A DNA stretch of 64,000 nucleotides from Aerophototrophica crusticola (GCA_001939945.1 MOEB01000018.1:28140-92139), one strand, 5' to 3'; positions 7,818 to 16,533 are shown, counted from the first letter of the stretch. Notes: generated by a model from the sequence alone, not told the origin. Numbers and translations: made by a program.

Positions 7818-10567
7818 TGCCCCAGCCTTTCCAGGATGGCCGGCACGTGCACCTGGTCGGCCTTATAGTTGCCGGTCAGGGCGTACATGACCAGGTTGAT
7901 GCCGAAGCGGTAAGCCATCTCCCGCTGCCGCTCACTGGCCACGGCGAACATGGGGCGGCCCTGGCCGTCCACGGCCCAGGCGGCCGCCCAGTCGTTGGCG
8001 CCCAGCACCACGCCTGACACGCCGTCATTGGTCCGGCCTTCCTGCGCCTCCACCCAGACGTTGCCGCCGCTGTAGCGGCCGGGGAAGTCCTGCAACAGGT
8101 AGAAGCTCTTGGTCAGCACATGCTCCGGCGGGACGGGGGCGAGCGGCGGGATGTCCAGGCCGCGCAGCAACTGCTCCAACTGCGGCCCGCCGGGGCCGGA
8201 CCCGCCGAAGCCTTGGTCGCGGGTGTCCACCAGCAGCATGCCGCCATGGCGCAGGTAATCGTTCAGCTTCTGCCGCCCCTGGTCGGTCAGGGGGCCTTGC
8301 GTCTGGGTCACCGGCCAATAGACCAGGGGGAAGAAGGACAGCTCGTCCGCCTCCACGTCCACCGGCATGGCGCCGGCGATCTCCACCGCCGTGCGCATGG
8401 CAAGCTGCTGCGCCAGCCCCTCCAGCCCGGCCTTGGCGGCGGCGTCCACCTGCGGGTCGCCGGTGACCACATAGGCCAGCCAGGTCTCATTGGTGGACAG
8501 GATGATGCGCTCATCCCCCGTCACGCCCGTGGGGTCCGGGCGGTTCTGGGCGACGGCGGGGTCGCCCACCGCCAGCATGGTGCCGAGGGCCAGCAGGGCA
8601 ACGGCCGCCGCCACCCCGCGGGACCCCATCCGGGGCAACCGCAGCAGGCCGCGCAGGGCCAGCCCCACCAGCAGGTCGATCAGGCCGAGGATCAGCGCCA
8701 GGGTCAGCAGCAAGGGCTTCAACTCCGTCTCCCCCCGCCCACCATACAGGTCCTGGGCCACGCCGGACAGGGACGGGGCCAGGGGGCGCAGCTCCGGCAC
8801 GGCCGGGGCCAGGTTCAGGGCGCGCCGCGCCTCCGCCGTGCCGTAGAAGCCGGGCGGGTGCCGGGGCCCGAGGATCTCCGCCACCGGGGCCCGCGCCAAC
8901 TGGGCCGCTGACACAGGAAACGCGGTGGCCGGCGGCTGGGTCAGGCGGCCCTGGCCGTCCAGCAGCTCCAGCGGCGGCAGGGTGCCCGTCTCCTCCACCC
9001 CCGCCACGCCCGCGGACAGGGCCACGGTCCGCCGCAGCATCTCCACGAACAGGCCGGACAGGGGCAGGTTGGACCAGTCGGGGTTGGCTGTCGTGTGGAC
9101 CAGCACCACCTGCCCCGCCTCCCGCTTCTCCGCCGTCACCAATGGGGTGCCGTCCTCCAGCCGCGCCCAGGTGCGGCTCGCTAGGTCCACCGACGGCTCC
9201 GCCAACACCTGCCGGGTCACGGTCACGTCACCAGGGATGGGCAGGCCGTGGAAGGGGCTCGTCTCCGGGAAGGGGGCCAGCCGGGCCGGGGTGGACCAGC
9301 TCAACGCCCCGCCCAGGGCCCGGTCGCCGGCCCGCAGGCGCACCGGCACCAGCGTGTCCGCGTTCTGCGACAGGCGCGGGCCGGCGAAGCGCACCAGCAC
9401 GCCGCCCTTCTTCACCCACTCCTCCAGCCGCCGGGCCTCATCCTCGCCCAGGCTGCCCACGTCGGCCAGGATCAGGACGGAAAGTTGCCGCCCCATCAGG
9501 TCCGCCACCGTGCCGCGCCGCACCTCCGCGAAGGGGGACAGGGCGCGCTCCAAATAATACAGGTCGGACAGCAGCGGCTGCTCCCCCTCCGGCCGGCCGG
9601 AGACGAGGCCGACGGGCCGCCGCCGCCAGCGCTCATCCAGCAGGATGGTGGCCCCGGCGGTGCTCTGCCCGTCCAGGCGCAGGGCGGTGACCTCGTTCCG
9701 CAGTTCCGTGGGCAGGTTCAGGCGCACCTCCGCCCGGGCCGATCCCGGCTCGAACCGTGCCTCCGCACTGCCCAGCAGGCGGCCGTCATTGCCGTTGGCG
9801 CGGACGGAGACGGGCATCTCAAGGCCAGAATCGGACCGCTCCACCGGCACCACCAGCTCGATCCCATCCACGGCGGGCGGGCGCAGCAGCAGGGCCGGGC
9901 GTTCCGCCCCGTCGCCCACAACCTCCAGCCCGCCCATGCGGCGCAGGCGGGTCACCAGCTCCTCCGACGCCGCGTCCGCCAGACCGTCGGACAGCCAGAC
10001 GGTATAGGGCGTGCCCTCCGGCGCGAAGCCTTCCAGCGCCCGCATGGCCCCGGCCCGGTCGCTGGGCCAGGGTTGGGGCGCCAGGGCCTGCACCGCGCGC
10101 TTCGCCTCCCCCGCCACCATGGGACCTTGCAGCCGGGGGGCCTCCGCGGCGGCGGATGGGGCGGTGGCCAGGACCACCACGGGGCGGTTCTGCCGGTCGG
10201 CCTGGTCCACCAGCCGGTCCATCAGCTCCGTCCGGGCAGCCCAGTCGCGGCCCGACGCCCAGCCATTGTCCACCAGCAGCAGCATGGGCCCGCTGCCCGG
10301 CAGGGCGGCGTCCGGGTTCAGCAGCGGCCGGGACAGGGCCAGGATCACCAGGGCGGCCAGGATGATGCGCAGGATCAGCAGCCAGGGCGGCGTGCGGGCC
10401 GGCGTCTCCTCCCGCGCCACCAGGTCGCGCAGCAGGCGGATGGCCGGGAAGTTCTGGATGCGCGGGGCCGGCGGGGTGACCTTCAGCAACCACCACAGCA
10501 CCGGCAGCACCGCCAGGGCGGCCAACAGCCAGGGCGCCGCGAAGGCCAGGGGGCCGAGGCTCAGCAT
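7814..10567 (-). CDS. BatA-type membrane protein with C-terminal DUF4159
   Basis: A 917-residue protein. The N-terminus has the aerotolerance-regulator layout: a hydrophobic segment, a PRIQNFPAIRLLRDL stretch, then a second transmembrane segment (residues about 60-85). A vWA-like region follows (GPMLLLVDNGWASG), then a beta-rich part, two transmembrane helices near 615-680, and DUF4159 at about 700-917 (YWPVTQTQGPL, YLRHGGMLLVDTRD, YRFGINLVMYALTGNYKADQ). ATG 10567 has GGAGG seven bases upstream; TTG 10573 is the less likely alternative. Translation is coupled to the downstream gene by an ATGA overlap. Confidence 0.88.
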   Translation of the reverse strand: MLSLGPLAFAAPWLLAALAVLPVLWWLLKVTPPAPRIQNFPAIRLLRDLVAREETPARTPPWLLILRIILAALVILALSRPLLNPDAALPGSGPMLLLVDNGWASGRDWAARTELMDRLVDQADRQNRPVVVLATAPSAAAEAPRLQGPMVAGEAKRAVQALAPQPWPSDRAGAMRALEGFAPEGTPYTVWLSDGLADAASEELVTRLRRMGGLEVVGDGAERPALLLRPPAVDGIELVVPVERSDSGLEMPVSVRANGNDGRLLGSAEARFEPGSARAEVRLNLPTELRNEVTALRLDGQSTAGATILLDERWRRRPVGLVSGRPEGEQPLLSDLYYLERALSPFAEVRRGTVADLMGRQLSVLILADVGSLGEDEARRLEEWVKKGGVLVRFAGPRLSQNADTLVPVRLRAGDRALGGALSWSTPARLAPFPETSPFHGLPIPGDVTVTRQVLAEPSVDLASRTWARLEDGTPLVTAEKREAGQVVLVHTTANPDWSNLPLSGLFVEMLRRTVALSAGVAGVEETGTLPPLELLDGQGRLTQPPATAFPVSAAQLARAPVAEILGPRHPPGFYGTAEARRALNLAPAVPELRPLAPSLSGVAQDLYGGRGETELKPLLLTLALILGLIDLLVGLALRGLLRLPRMGSRGVAAAVALLALGTMLAVGDPAVAQNRPDPTGVTGDERIILSTNETWLAYVVTGDPQVDAAAKAGLEGLAQQLAMRTAVEIAGAMPVDVEADELSFFPLVYWPVTQTQGPLTDQGRQKLNDYLRHGGMLLVDTRDQGFGGSGPGGPQLEQLLRGLDIPPLAPVPPEHVLTKSFYLLQDFPGRYSGGNVWVEAQEGRTNDGVSGVVLGANDWAAAWAVDGQGRPMFAVASERQREMAYRFGINLVMYALTGNYKADQVHVPAILERLGQ

Positions 10568-10589
10568 GGGCAACCTCCAGCGGCCTTCA

Positions 10590-11483
10590 TCACACCGCCT
10601 CCCGCGCCAAGGCGCCCCAAAGGGCCAGCAGCGCCGTCTGCGGCGGCTTGTCGGTGCGGTGGGGGATCAGGGTCCAGCCGGCGGCGCGGGCGATGGCGGC
10701 AAGCCCGGCGCGCTGGGCGGCCAGCCGCTCCAGGTAAGCCTCGCGGATGCCCTCCACCCGGGGGATCAGCAGCGACGACTCGCCCTCCAAGCCCCGGAAC
10801 TCCACCCGCCCGTCGAAGGGCAGCATCTCCTCCGCCGGGTCCAGAAGCTGGACCAGGTGGCCACGCAGGCCCCGGCCGGTGAAGCCGGACACCACCTTCT
10901 GGATCTCGTCCAGGGGCGACAGCAGGTCGCCGATGATGACCAGTTGGGCATGGCGGGGCAGCGGTTCCACGGCCGGCAGCCCCTCCCCCTCCGGCCGCCC
11001 CGCCCGCTCCGCCAGGTGCAGGGCCAGGCGCGGCAGGATGGACCGGGCGGCGCTGGGCGCCACGCCGCTGGACAGGAAGGCCGTGCGCTCACCGCCGCGG
11101 ACCAGCAGCACGGCCAGGGCCAGGCTCAGCAGGTCGGCCCGCTCCCGCTTGGTGGGCAGGGCCTTGTCGGACCGCCAATCCATGGACGGGCTGGCGTCGC
11201 GCCACAGCCAGACGGTCTGCGCCGCCTCCCACTCGTTCTCGCGGACGAAGACGTGGCGGTTCTTGGCCGACTGGCGCCAGTCGATGGCCTGGGCGGCGTC
11301 GCCGGGCTGGTAGCGCCGGAACTGCCAGAACGTCTCGCCGGTGCCCACCCGGCGGCGTCCATGGACGCCCTGCGCCACCGTGGACGCCACCCGCTCCGCC
11401 GCCACCAGCAGCGGCGGCAGGCGAAGGGCCAGGTCCTCGGCCCGGTGTTGGGCGCGCAGCGCCGCGGCGGCGGTGGTCACCAT
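10590..11483 (-). CDS. DUF58 domain-containing protein
   Basis: A 297-residue soluble protein of the DUF58/vWA-like family that is nearly always paired with a MoxR ATPase. The signature GVHGRRRVGTGETFWQFRRY, DAAQAIDWRQSA and DASPSMDW (metal-site-like DxSxS variant) is present. No transmembrane segment is visible. It lies 13 bases after moxR and 22 bases before the BatA-like gene, so all four genes are one transcript. It probably acts as a partner or adaptor of the ATPase; no client is identified. Confidence 0.9.
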   Translation of the reverse strand: MVTTAAAALRAQHRAEDLALRLPPLLVAAERVASTVAQGVHGRRRVGTGETFWQFRRYQPGDAAQAIDWRQSAKNRHVFVRENEWEAAQTVWLWRDASPSMDWRSDKALPTKRERADLLSLALAVLLVRGGERTAFLSSGVAPSAARSILPRLALHLAERAGRPEGEGLPAVEPLPRHAQLVIIGDLLSPLDEIQKVVSGFTGRGLRGHLVQLLDPAEEMLPFDGRVEFRGLEGESSLLIPRVEGIREAYLERLAAQRAGLAAIARAAGWTLIPHRTDKPPQTALLALWGALAREAV

Positions 11484-11496
11484 GCGGTCAGGGTCC

Positions 11497-12516
11497 TCAC
11501 GCCAGCGGGGCGCACAGCCGGTTGATGACGTCGTCCAGCGTCACCCCGTCGGCGCGGGCGGCGAAGTTCAGGGCCATGCGGTGCCGCAGCACCGGCTTGG
11601 CCAGGGCCAGCACATCGTCCAGCGACGGGGCCAGCCGCCCGTCCAGCAGCGCCCGGGCGCGGGCGGCCAGCATCAGGGCCTGGCTGGCGCGGGGGCCGGG
11701 GCCCCAGGCCACGTGGCGACGCACCTCCTCGAAGCCCGTCTCCTCCGGCCGGGCGCCGCGGACCAGGTCCAGGATGCCCTCCACCACGCTGTCGCCCACG
11801 GGGATGCGGCGTACCAGCGCCTGGGCGGCGATCAGGTCCTGGGGCGACAGGGCGGCGGTGATGCGCGCGGCCTCGGCGCCCGTGGTGGCGATCATCATCC
11901 GTCGCTCCGCCTCCCGGTCCGGGTAGCTCACGTCCACCTGCATCAGGAAGCGGTCCAACTGCGCCTCCGGCAGGGGATAGGTGCCCTCCTGCTCCAGCGG
12001 GTTCTGGGTGGCCAGCACGTGGAAGGGGCGGGGCAGGGGGTGGTAATGGCCGGCCACGGACACCCGCCCCTCCTGCATGGCTTGCAGCAGGGCGGACTGG
12101 GTGCGCGGGCTGGCGCGGTTGATCTCATCCGCCATCAGCAGCTGGCTGAACACCGGGCCGGGGATGAAGCGGAAGCCGCGGCGGCCCCCCTCATCCTCCT
12201 CCAGCACCTCCGAGCCCAGGATGTCCGCCGGCATCAGGTCGGGCGTGCACTGGATGCGACGCTCCTCCAGCCCCAGCACGGTGCCCAGCGTCTCCACCAG
12301 CCGCGTCTTGGCCAGGCCCGGCACGCCGATCAGCAGCAGGTGGCCGCCGGCCAGCAGGGTGACCAGGGACAGGTCGATGACCTCCTGCTGGCCATAGATG
12401 ACCCGGCCGATCATCTCCCGCACGTTCGCCAGGCGGTTGCCCAGCACCTCCACCTCGCGGATCAGGGCCTGGGGGTTGGCGGGGTCCAGCGGGCGGTTCG
12501 CGTCAAGGGTGCTCAC
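11497..12516 (-). CDS. MoxR family AAA+ ATPase
   Basis: A 339-residue AAA+ ATPase thought to remodel client proteins with its operon partners. Visible motifs: GVPGLAKTRL (Walker A), LLMADEINRASPRTQSALLQ (Walker B and sensor), VLATQNPLEQEGTYPLPEAQLDRF (MoxR signature) and a lid domain with arginine-rich SDR-like C-terminal helices. I chose GTG 12516, preceded by GGAAGGATGGAG; the frame stays open further upstream but without a better site. First gene of a four-gene operon; divergent from DUF1285. Confidence 0.94.
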   Translation of the reverse strand: MSTLDANRPLDPANPQALIREVEVLGNRLANVREMIGRVIYGQQEVIDLSLVTLLAGGHLLLIGVPGLAKTRLVETLGTVLGLEERRIQCTPDLMPADILGSEVLEEDEGGRRGFRFIPGPVFSQLLMADEINRASPRTQSALLQAMQEGRVSVAGHYHPLPRPFHVLATQNPLEQEGTYPLPEAQLDRFLMQVDVSYPDREAERRMMIATTGAEAARITAALSPQDLIAAQALVRRIPVGDSVVEGILDLVRGARPEETGFEEVRRHVAWGPGPRASQALMLAARARALLDGRLAPSLDDVLALAKPVLRHRMALNFAARADGVTLDDVINRLCAPLA

Positions 12517-12687
12517 GTGTCTCCATCCTTCCCCGGGGCGACCGGCTTGCCTGATGGCCGGCGGTCCGTTGCGGTTCACGAACCAAGCGTGGCCGATTAT
12601 GTTAACTTCATGGCCGGGGCGCCCTTGTCCAGGGGGCTAGCCCGTCCTTGCACAAACATCCTCCGACAACAGATGGTCCGATCCACC

Positions 12688-13281
12688 ATGCCGGAAAGCA
12701 AGAGCGTTGCAGGGGCCACTCCTTCTTCGGGAGAGGGGGCCAGTCCCGGCCGGCTGCCTGACCTCTCCGCCGCCCGCCGCCCGCCGCAACCGGGAGGTGC
12801 CCCGACCGCGGAGGATGAGGCGTATGAGATCCGCATCGGCCGCGACGGCACTTGGTACTATCATGGCAGCCCCATCGGCCGGATCGCCTTGGTGAAACTG
12901 TTCTCCACCGTCCTGCGCCGGGACGAGGCGGGCGACTATTGGCTGGTCACCCCGGCGGAGCGGGGCCGCATCACCGTGGAGGACGCGCCCTTCGTGGCGG
13001 TGGAGGTGACGGTGGCGGGCTCGGGGCCGGACCAGGCCCTGACCTTCCGGACGAACCTGGACGAACAGGTGACCGCCGGCCCCGACCACCCCATCCGGGT
13101 AGTCACGGACCCTTCGACCGGGGAGCCGCATCCCTATATCCTGGTGCGGGGCGCCCTGGAGGCGCGGATCAACCGCCCGGTCTTCTACCAGCTCGTGGAG
13201 TTGGCGGAGGCCTCGGGCGACGGGGACGAGATCGGCGTATGGAGCACGGGGACCTTCTTCCCCCTGGGGAAGACGACGTGA
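12688..13281 (+). CDS. DUF1285 domain-containing protein
   Basis: A 197-residue protein of unknown function, conserved across Proteobacteria. The DUF1285 core begins near residue 50 with EIRIGRDGTWYYHGSPIGR, then ALVKLFSTVLRRDEAGDYWLVTPAERGRI and a C-terminal NRPVFYQLVELAE. The first 45 residues are low-complexity and Pro/Gly-rich. ATG 12673 is an in-frame alternative and neither start has a clear ribosome binding site. It overlaps the Nudix gene by four bases (GTGA), indicating coupling. Confidence 0.85.
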   Translation: MPESKSVAGATPSSGEGASPGRLPDLSAARRPPQPGGAPTAEDEAYEIRIGRDGTWYYHGSPIGRIALVKLFSTVLRRDEAGDYWLVTPAERGRITVEDAPFVAVEVTVAGSGPDQALTFRTNLDEQVTAGPDHPIRVVTDPSTGEPHPYILVRGALEARINRPVFYQLVELAEASGDGDEIGVWSTGTFFPLGKTT

Positions 13282-13952
13282 AGGATGAGGCGGAGACCGC
13301 GGCGGCCCCCGCCCCGGACCCCGTCACGCCTGCTCATCCCACCCCCACGGCCGCCGACATCCGTGCCGTGTTCCGCAGCCGCCGGGGCAAGCCCACCAAG
13401 GTGATCGGCAGCCGCGGCGACCATGACGGCAACCCCGGCCTGGTGCCCCCGGCGGACCTGCGGGATGCCGCCGTGCTGGTGCCGCTGGTGGAGCGGCCGG
13501 GCGGCCTGACCGTGCTGCTGACCCAGCGCACCGCCCATCTGGCCGCCCATGCCGGGCAAATCAGCTTCCCCGGCGGCGGGGTGGAGCCCGACGACACCGG
13601 GCCCGAGGACACCGCCCTGCGCGAAACGGAGGAGGAGGTGGGCCTGCCGCGGGAGCGGGTGGAGGTGGTGGGGCGGCTTGACACCTATGTCACCCGAACC
13701 GGCTTCCGCGTCACGCCCGTGGTCGCCCTGGTCCGCCCGCCCTTCACCCTGGCGCCCGACCCTTACGAGGTGGCGGAGGTGTTCGAGGTGCCCCTGTCCT
13801 TCATCCTGTCGCCCCAGGGGCGCCGGCGGGAAAGCCGGGAATGGAAGGGTGCCCTGCGCCACTTCTGGGTCTTCCCTTACCAGGACCGCTACATCTGGGG
13901 CGCCACGGCGGGGATGCTGGTGAACCTCTGCGACGTGCTCGCGGAGGGGTGA
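13278..13952 (+). CDS. Nudix hydrolase, CoA pyrophosphatase-like
   Basis: Predicted to hydrolyse coenzyme A or its oxidised forms to phosphopantetheine and 3',5'-ADP. The 224-residue protein has the CoA-specific signature LLTQRTAHLAAHAGQISFPG directly before an intact Nudix box (GGGVEPDD..ALRETEEEVGL). GTG 13278 overlaps the preceding stop codon, and the N-terminal 30 residues are a Pro/Ala-rich tail not seen in E. coli NudL. Converges with ccmB. Confidence 0.9.
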   Translation: MKDEAETAAAPAPDPVTPAHPTPTAADIRAVFRSRRGKPTKVIGSRGDHDGNPGLVPPADLRDAAVLVPLVERPGGLTVLLTQRTAHLAAHAGQISFPGGGVEPDDTGPEDTALRETEEEVGLPRERVEVVGRLDTYVTRTGFRVTPVVALVRPPFTLAPDPYEVAEVFEVPLSFILSPQGRRRESREWKGALRHFWVFPYQDRYIWGATAGMLVNLCDVLAEG

Positions 13953-13954
13953 CC

Positions 13955-14620
13955 CTACTCCACCGCAGCCCGCAACGCCGCCCCGCTCGCCAGGGGCGCC
14001 AAGGTGGCGGCGGCGGCCAGCAAGCCCCCCAGCAGCAGCAGGTGCGGCTTGGCGGCCAGCCCGGCCAGGGCGGCGTCGATGGCCGCGGCGGCGAAGATCA
14101 GGGCGGGGATATAGAGCGGCAGCACCAGCAGCGGCAGCAGCACCCCGCCGCGCCGGGCGCCCAGGGTCAGGGCGGCGCCCACCCCGCCCACCAGGCTCAG
14201 CAGCGGGGTGGTCAGCAGCAGGGTCAGCAACAGGATGCCGAACCCGTCCGCCGGCAGGTTCAGCAGCATGGCCAGCAGCGGGGCGGCCAGGATCAACGGC
14301 ACGCCCGTGACCAGCCAATGGGCCAGCACCTTCACCAACGCCACCCCGCCCAGGGGCAGGGGCGACAGGGCCAGCAGGTCTAGGCTGCCATCCTCATGGT
14401 CCGCCTGGAACAGCCGTTCCAGCGACAAGAGCGACGCCAGCAGGGCTGCCACCAGGATCACGCCGGGGGCGATGCGGGCCAGGATGTTGGGCTCCGGCCC
14501 GATGCCGAAGGGGAACAGCACCACGCACAGCACGAAGAACAGCACGGCGGTGGCGGCATCCGCCCCCTGGCGCAGGGCAAGGCGCAGGTCCCGCGCCAGC
14601 AGCCTGAAGAAAGCGTTCAT
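13955..14620 (-). CDS. ccmB: Heme exporter / cytochrome c biogenesis protein CcmB
   Basis: Membrane subunit of the CcmABCD complex, which releases heme-loaded CcmE for attachment to c-type cytochromes. The 221-residue protein has about six transmembrane segments and the family hallmarks ARDLRLALRQGAD at the N-terminus, LFPFGIGPEPN, LERLFQADHEDGSLDLLALSP and KVLAHWLVTGVPL. Its ATG overlaps the end of ccmA by four bases. CcmC, D, E, F, G and H are not in the window. Confidence 0.94.
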   Translation of the reverse strand: MNAFFRLLARDLRLALRQGADAATAVLFFVLCVVLFPFGIGPEPNILARIAPGVILVAALLASLLSLERLFQADHEDGSLDLLALSPLPLGGVALVKVLAHWLVTGVPLILAAPLLAMLLNLPADGFGILLLTLLLTTPLLSLVGGVGAALTLGARRGGVLLPLLVLPLYIPALIFAAAAIDAALAGLAAKPHLLLLGGLLAAAATLAPLASGAALRAAVE

Positions 14621-15279
14621 GCCGGGTCCCCCGCCAAATCCTCGTCCGCCATGGTGGCGCTGAAGTCCGACAGGTCCAGCACCTGCGGGTTGGCCAGGTC
14701 CAGGTCGGTATGGGTGGAGACGACGACCATCCCCCCGGCCCGCCGGTGGGCCGCGATCTCCGTGGCCAGCTTGGCCACGCTCTGCCGATCCAGCGCCGTC
14801 GTCGGCTCATCCAGCAGCCAGAGCGGCACCTCCGCCAGGCACAGCCGCGCCAGGTTCACCCGCCGCTTCTGCCCGGCCGACAGGTAGCGCCCCGGCAGGT
14901 CCGCCACATGGGACAGGCCCATGCGCTTCAGCGCCAGCCGGGCCCGGCCCGTGGGATCGGGCCTGCCATCCAGCCCGGCCCAGGATGCCAGGATCTCCAC
15001 CGCCGTCAGGGCGGGCTTGATGGCATCCAGATGGCCGACATAGCGCAGGGACGCGCGGAACCGCTCCGGCTCCTCCGCCACCGGCTGCCCGTCCCACAGC
15101 AGGCTGCCCGTGAAGGGCCGGGTCAGCCCCGCCATCAGCCGCAGCAGGCTGGACTTGCCGCTGCCGTTCGGCCCCACCAGCACCAGCGCACCCCCCGGCT
15201 CCAGCCGGAAGGACAGCCCGGTGAAGACGACGCGCGCACTGCGCAGGCAGGTCAGGTCGCGTCCTTCGAATCGGGGCAT
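14617..15279 (-). CDS. ccmA: Heme exporter ATP-binding protein CcmA
   Basis: ATPase of the CcmABCD complex driving release of holo-CcmE in cytochrome c maturation. The 220-residue protein shows Walker A GPNGSGKS (36-43), ABC signature YLSAGQKRR, Walker B LWLLDEPTTALD and the switch His in VVSTHTDL. I chose ATG 15279 for family length; a GTG at 15312 would add 11 residues. Neither has a strong ribosome binding site. Operon with ccmB. Confidence 0.93.
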   Translation of the reverse strand: MPRFEGRDLTCLRSARVVFTGLSFRLEPGGALVLVGPNGSGKSSLLRLMAGLTRPFTGSLLWDGQPVAEEPERFRASLRYVGHLDAIKPALTAVEILASWAGLDGRPDPTGRARLALKRMGLSHVADLPGRYLSAGQKRRVNLARLCLAEVPLWLLDEPTTALDRQSVAKLATEIAAHRRAGGMVVVSTHTDLDLANPQVLDLSDFSATMADEDLAGDPA

Positions 15280-15405
15280 GGCTTGGGAAGGCAACGGGTC
15301 GGGGAGCGGCACCTTGCCAGGGTGGCACGCGAAAGGGAAGACGGGTGGGGGAACCTGCGGCGAAGTCGCGTGGTCGGCGGGGGGCTCTGGCGTGGTGGAA
15401 GTTTT

Positions 15406-15725
15406 AGGACACGGATGTACGCGGATGCCTCAATGGCCCTGGGGATCGGGTGCCGCGGACATGCACAACAGTTCTTGGATATGGGTGCCGGAAACATTCA
15501 CGGACACGCACTTTGCACACACGAACATTCACAAGAGAATAAATGCGGCCTCGCCGCAACTCGGTAGCGCCGCAGGCATTGTCCTTCTTGTTTTTGTGTG
15601 TGTTCGTGCGTGTGTGGTGTGTGTTCGTGAATGTTTACTGTATCTCGGCGAGACACGCAGGCCCGGACACTCCATCCGCGCAAATCCGGACATGATCCGT
15701 GTCCATCCGTGTCCTGGTCCTTCCG
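15406..15725. repeat. Dispersed nested palindromic repeat, family A copy 2
   Basis: Core 15495-15636 begins CATTCACGGACACGCAC and ends TGTGTTCGTGAATGTTT around GCGCCGCAGGCATT; outer arms carry GGACACGGATG (from 15407) and CCATCCGTGTCCTGG (to 15719). It matches copy 1 at 5341-5692 in both core and arms, although the spacers differ in sequence. It lies upstream of ccmA. Confidence 0.85.
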
Positions 15726-15784
15726 TCCGGCCGCCAGCGCTGCTGGTCCTTCCGCGCGGCCAGAACCCAAAACCAAAACCGCCG

Positions 15785-15827
15785 AAAAAAGAAACGGCCA
15801 CCGCGGGGGGCAAGGTGCGGTGGCCGT
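15785..15827 (-). terminator. Minus-strand intrinsic terminator with no obvious gene
   Basis: ACGGCCACCGC and GCGGTGGCCGT form a perfect 11-bp stem with a 12-base loop, followed on the minus strand by UUUCUUUUUU. The nearest protein gene to its right is on the plus strand, so this terminator must serve an unannotated minus-strand transcript (see the candidate RNA beside it). Confidence 0.75.
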
Positions 15828-15935
15828 GATCGTACCGGCCGGGGCGTGGCCGGCGAAGGGGTCTCCCCTCCCTGAAAATGGGAAGGTGCGCGAGACGGGG
15901 GGTCTCGAAACGCTGGGGCCCAGCGTTCCCCTCGC
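15785..15935 (-). ncRNA. Candidate small structured RNA
   Basis: Reading leftwards from about 15935, consecutive hairpins are visible: AACGCTGG/CCAGCGTT (15909-15927), CGAGAC/GTCTCG (15891-15907), CCTTCCC/GGGAGG around 15870-15886, GGGG-AGA-CCCC near 15860, then the terminator at 15785-15827. No ORF with a ribosome binding site lies on that strand. The 5' end is a guess, based on a weak promoter-like TTTGGT-N16-TATGGG just to the right. I cannot assign it to a known RNA family. Confidence 0.4.
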
Positions 15936-16307
15936 CCCCATATGGCCTGGGCCATGTGACCAAACTTGCCCCGGAAAATGGCGAAATTGTGATTTTCGGC
16001 CACAAGCGGCGGTTTCTGTCCCCCCTGTCCGCCTTTGTGACGGCCATGCCAAACCGCCCGGGACCGGCCTGTTGCATCATCGTCCCAGGCTTGCGCATTT
16101 CGCGGGCAATGCTTGAATTTATCCCTTTCGCGCCCGAACCATCCGACATATATAGCCGCTCAGTCGCAGCGCACGTGCCTATGGCCCCCACACCCGCCCC
16201 CGCCAATTCCCGGCCGGGGCGGAGCCGACAACCCGGTGGGGTTATGCAACGACGCAACGCGTACCCCCCGACCGTCCCTTAAACAAGGCGGCGTATTGGA
16301 GGCTACG
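15936..16307. other. Non-coding region upstream of the ornithine decarboxylase leader
   Basis: Roughly 370 bases without a credible gene. It contains AT-richer patches (around 16113-16123 and 16146-16155, the latter TATATA) unusual for this GC-rich DNA and suited to promoters, but I cannot place a -35/-10 pair with confidence. Confidence 0.35.
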
Positions 16308-16412
16308 ATGGTTGATGTTGTTGTCGGTGGGCCCGCCGCGCCCGCCCGATTCCGATCCATCCGGCGGGACCTGACGGGGCGCATGTCCCCTCCTGGGAAA
16401 TCCAGTATCTGA
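16308..16412 (+). CDS. 34-codon leader ORF upstream of ornithine decarboxylase
   Basis: Short ORF starting ATG 16308 with a strong GGAGG seven bases upstream, better than that of the downstream gene. The peptide starts MVDVVVGGPAAPARF and ends with GKSSI; five of its residues from 14 to 25 are arginine. It stops one base before a stem-loop and 121 bases before the decarboxylase ATG. Position, size and following hairpins suggest a regulatory upstream ORF rather than a functional protein. An alphaproteobacterial 'speF' leader RNA upstream of ornithine decarboxylase is known; whether this matches it needs a covariance search. Confidence 0.5.
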   Translation: MVDVVVGGPAAPARFRSIRRDLTGRMSPPGKSSI

Positions 16413-16413
16413 C

Positions 16414-16474
16414 CCGCTTAGGCTTGCCGCATCCCTGGCTCCCCTGAGCGGACCCGGACCCCTTTTGGGTCCGG
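16414..16474 (+). promoter_or_regulatory. Tandem leader hairpins between uORF and ornithine decarboxylase
   Basis: Hairpin 1: CCGCTTAGG (16414-16422) pairs with CCTGAGCGG (16443-16451) with one G-U. Hairpin 2: CCGGACCC (16454-16461) pairs with GGGTCCGG (16467-16474) over a CTTTT loop. They start right behind the uORF stop and could form an attenuator or a ribosome-controlled switch. There is no strict U-run after hairpin 2. Confidence 0.5.
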
Positions 16475-16533
16475 TTGCTGGTGCTTTCCCCCATCGCCCC
16501 TGTTTCCACCGACTTGCCGCCTCGGAGTCCCCG

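Noticed and set aside
11341..13281. Long open frame of 646 codons in front of DUF1285
   Set aside because: Its first two thirds run antisense to moxR and DUF58; the real gene starts at 12688 (or 12673).
15635..16003. Minus-strand 122-codon ORF in the gap before ornithine decarboxylase
   Set aside because: No ribosome binding site, Arg/Pro-rich composition and overlap with the hairpins of the candidate RNA; coding seems unlikely.
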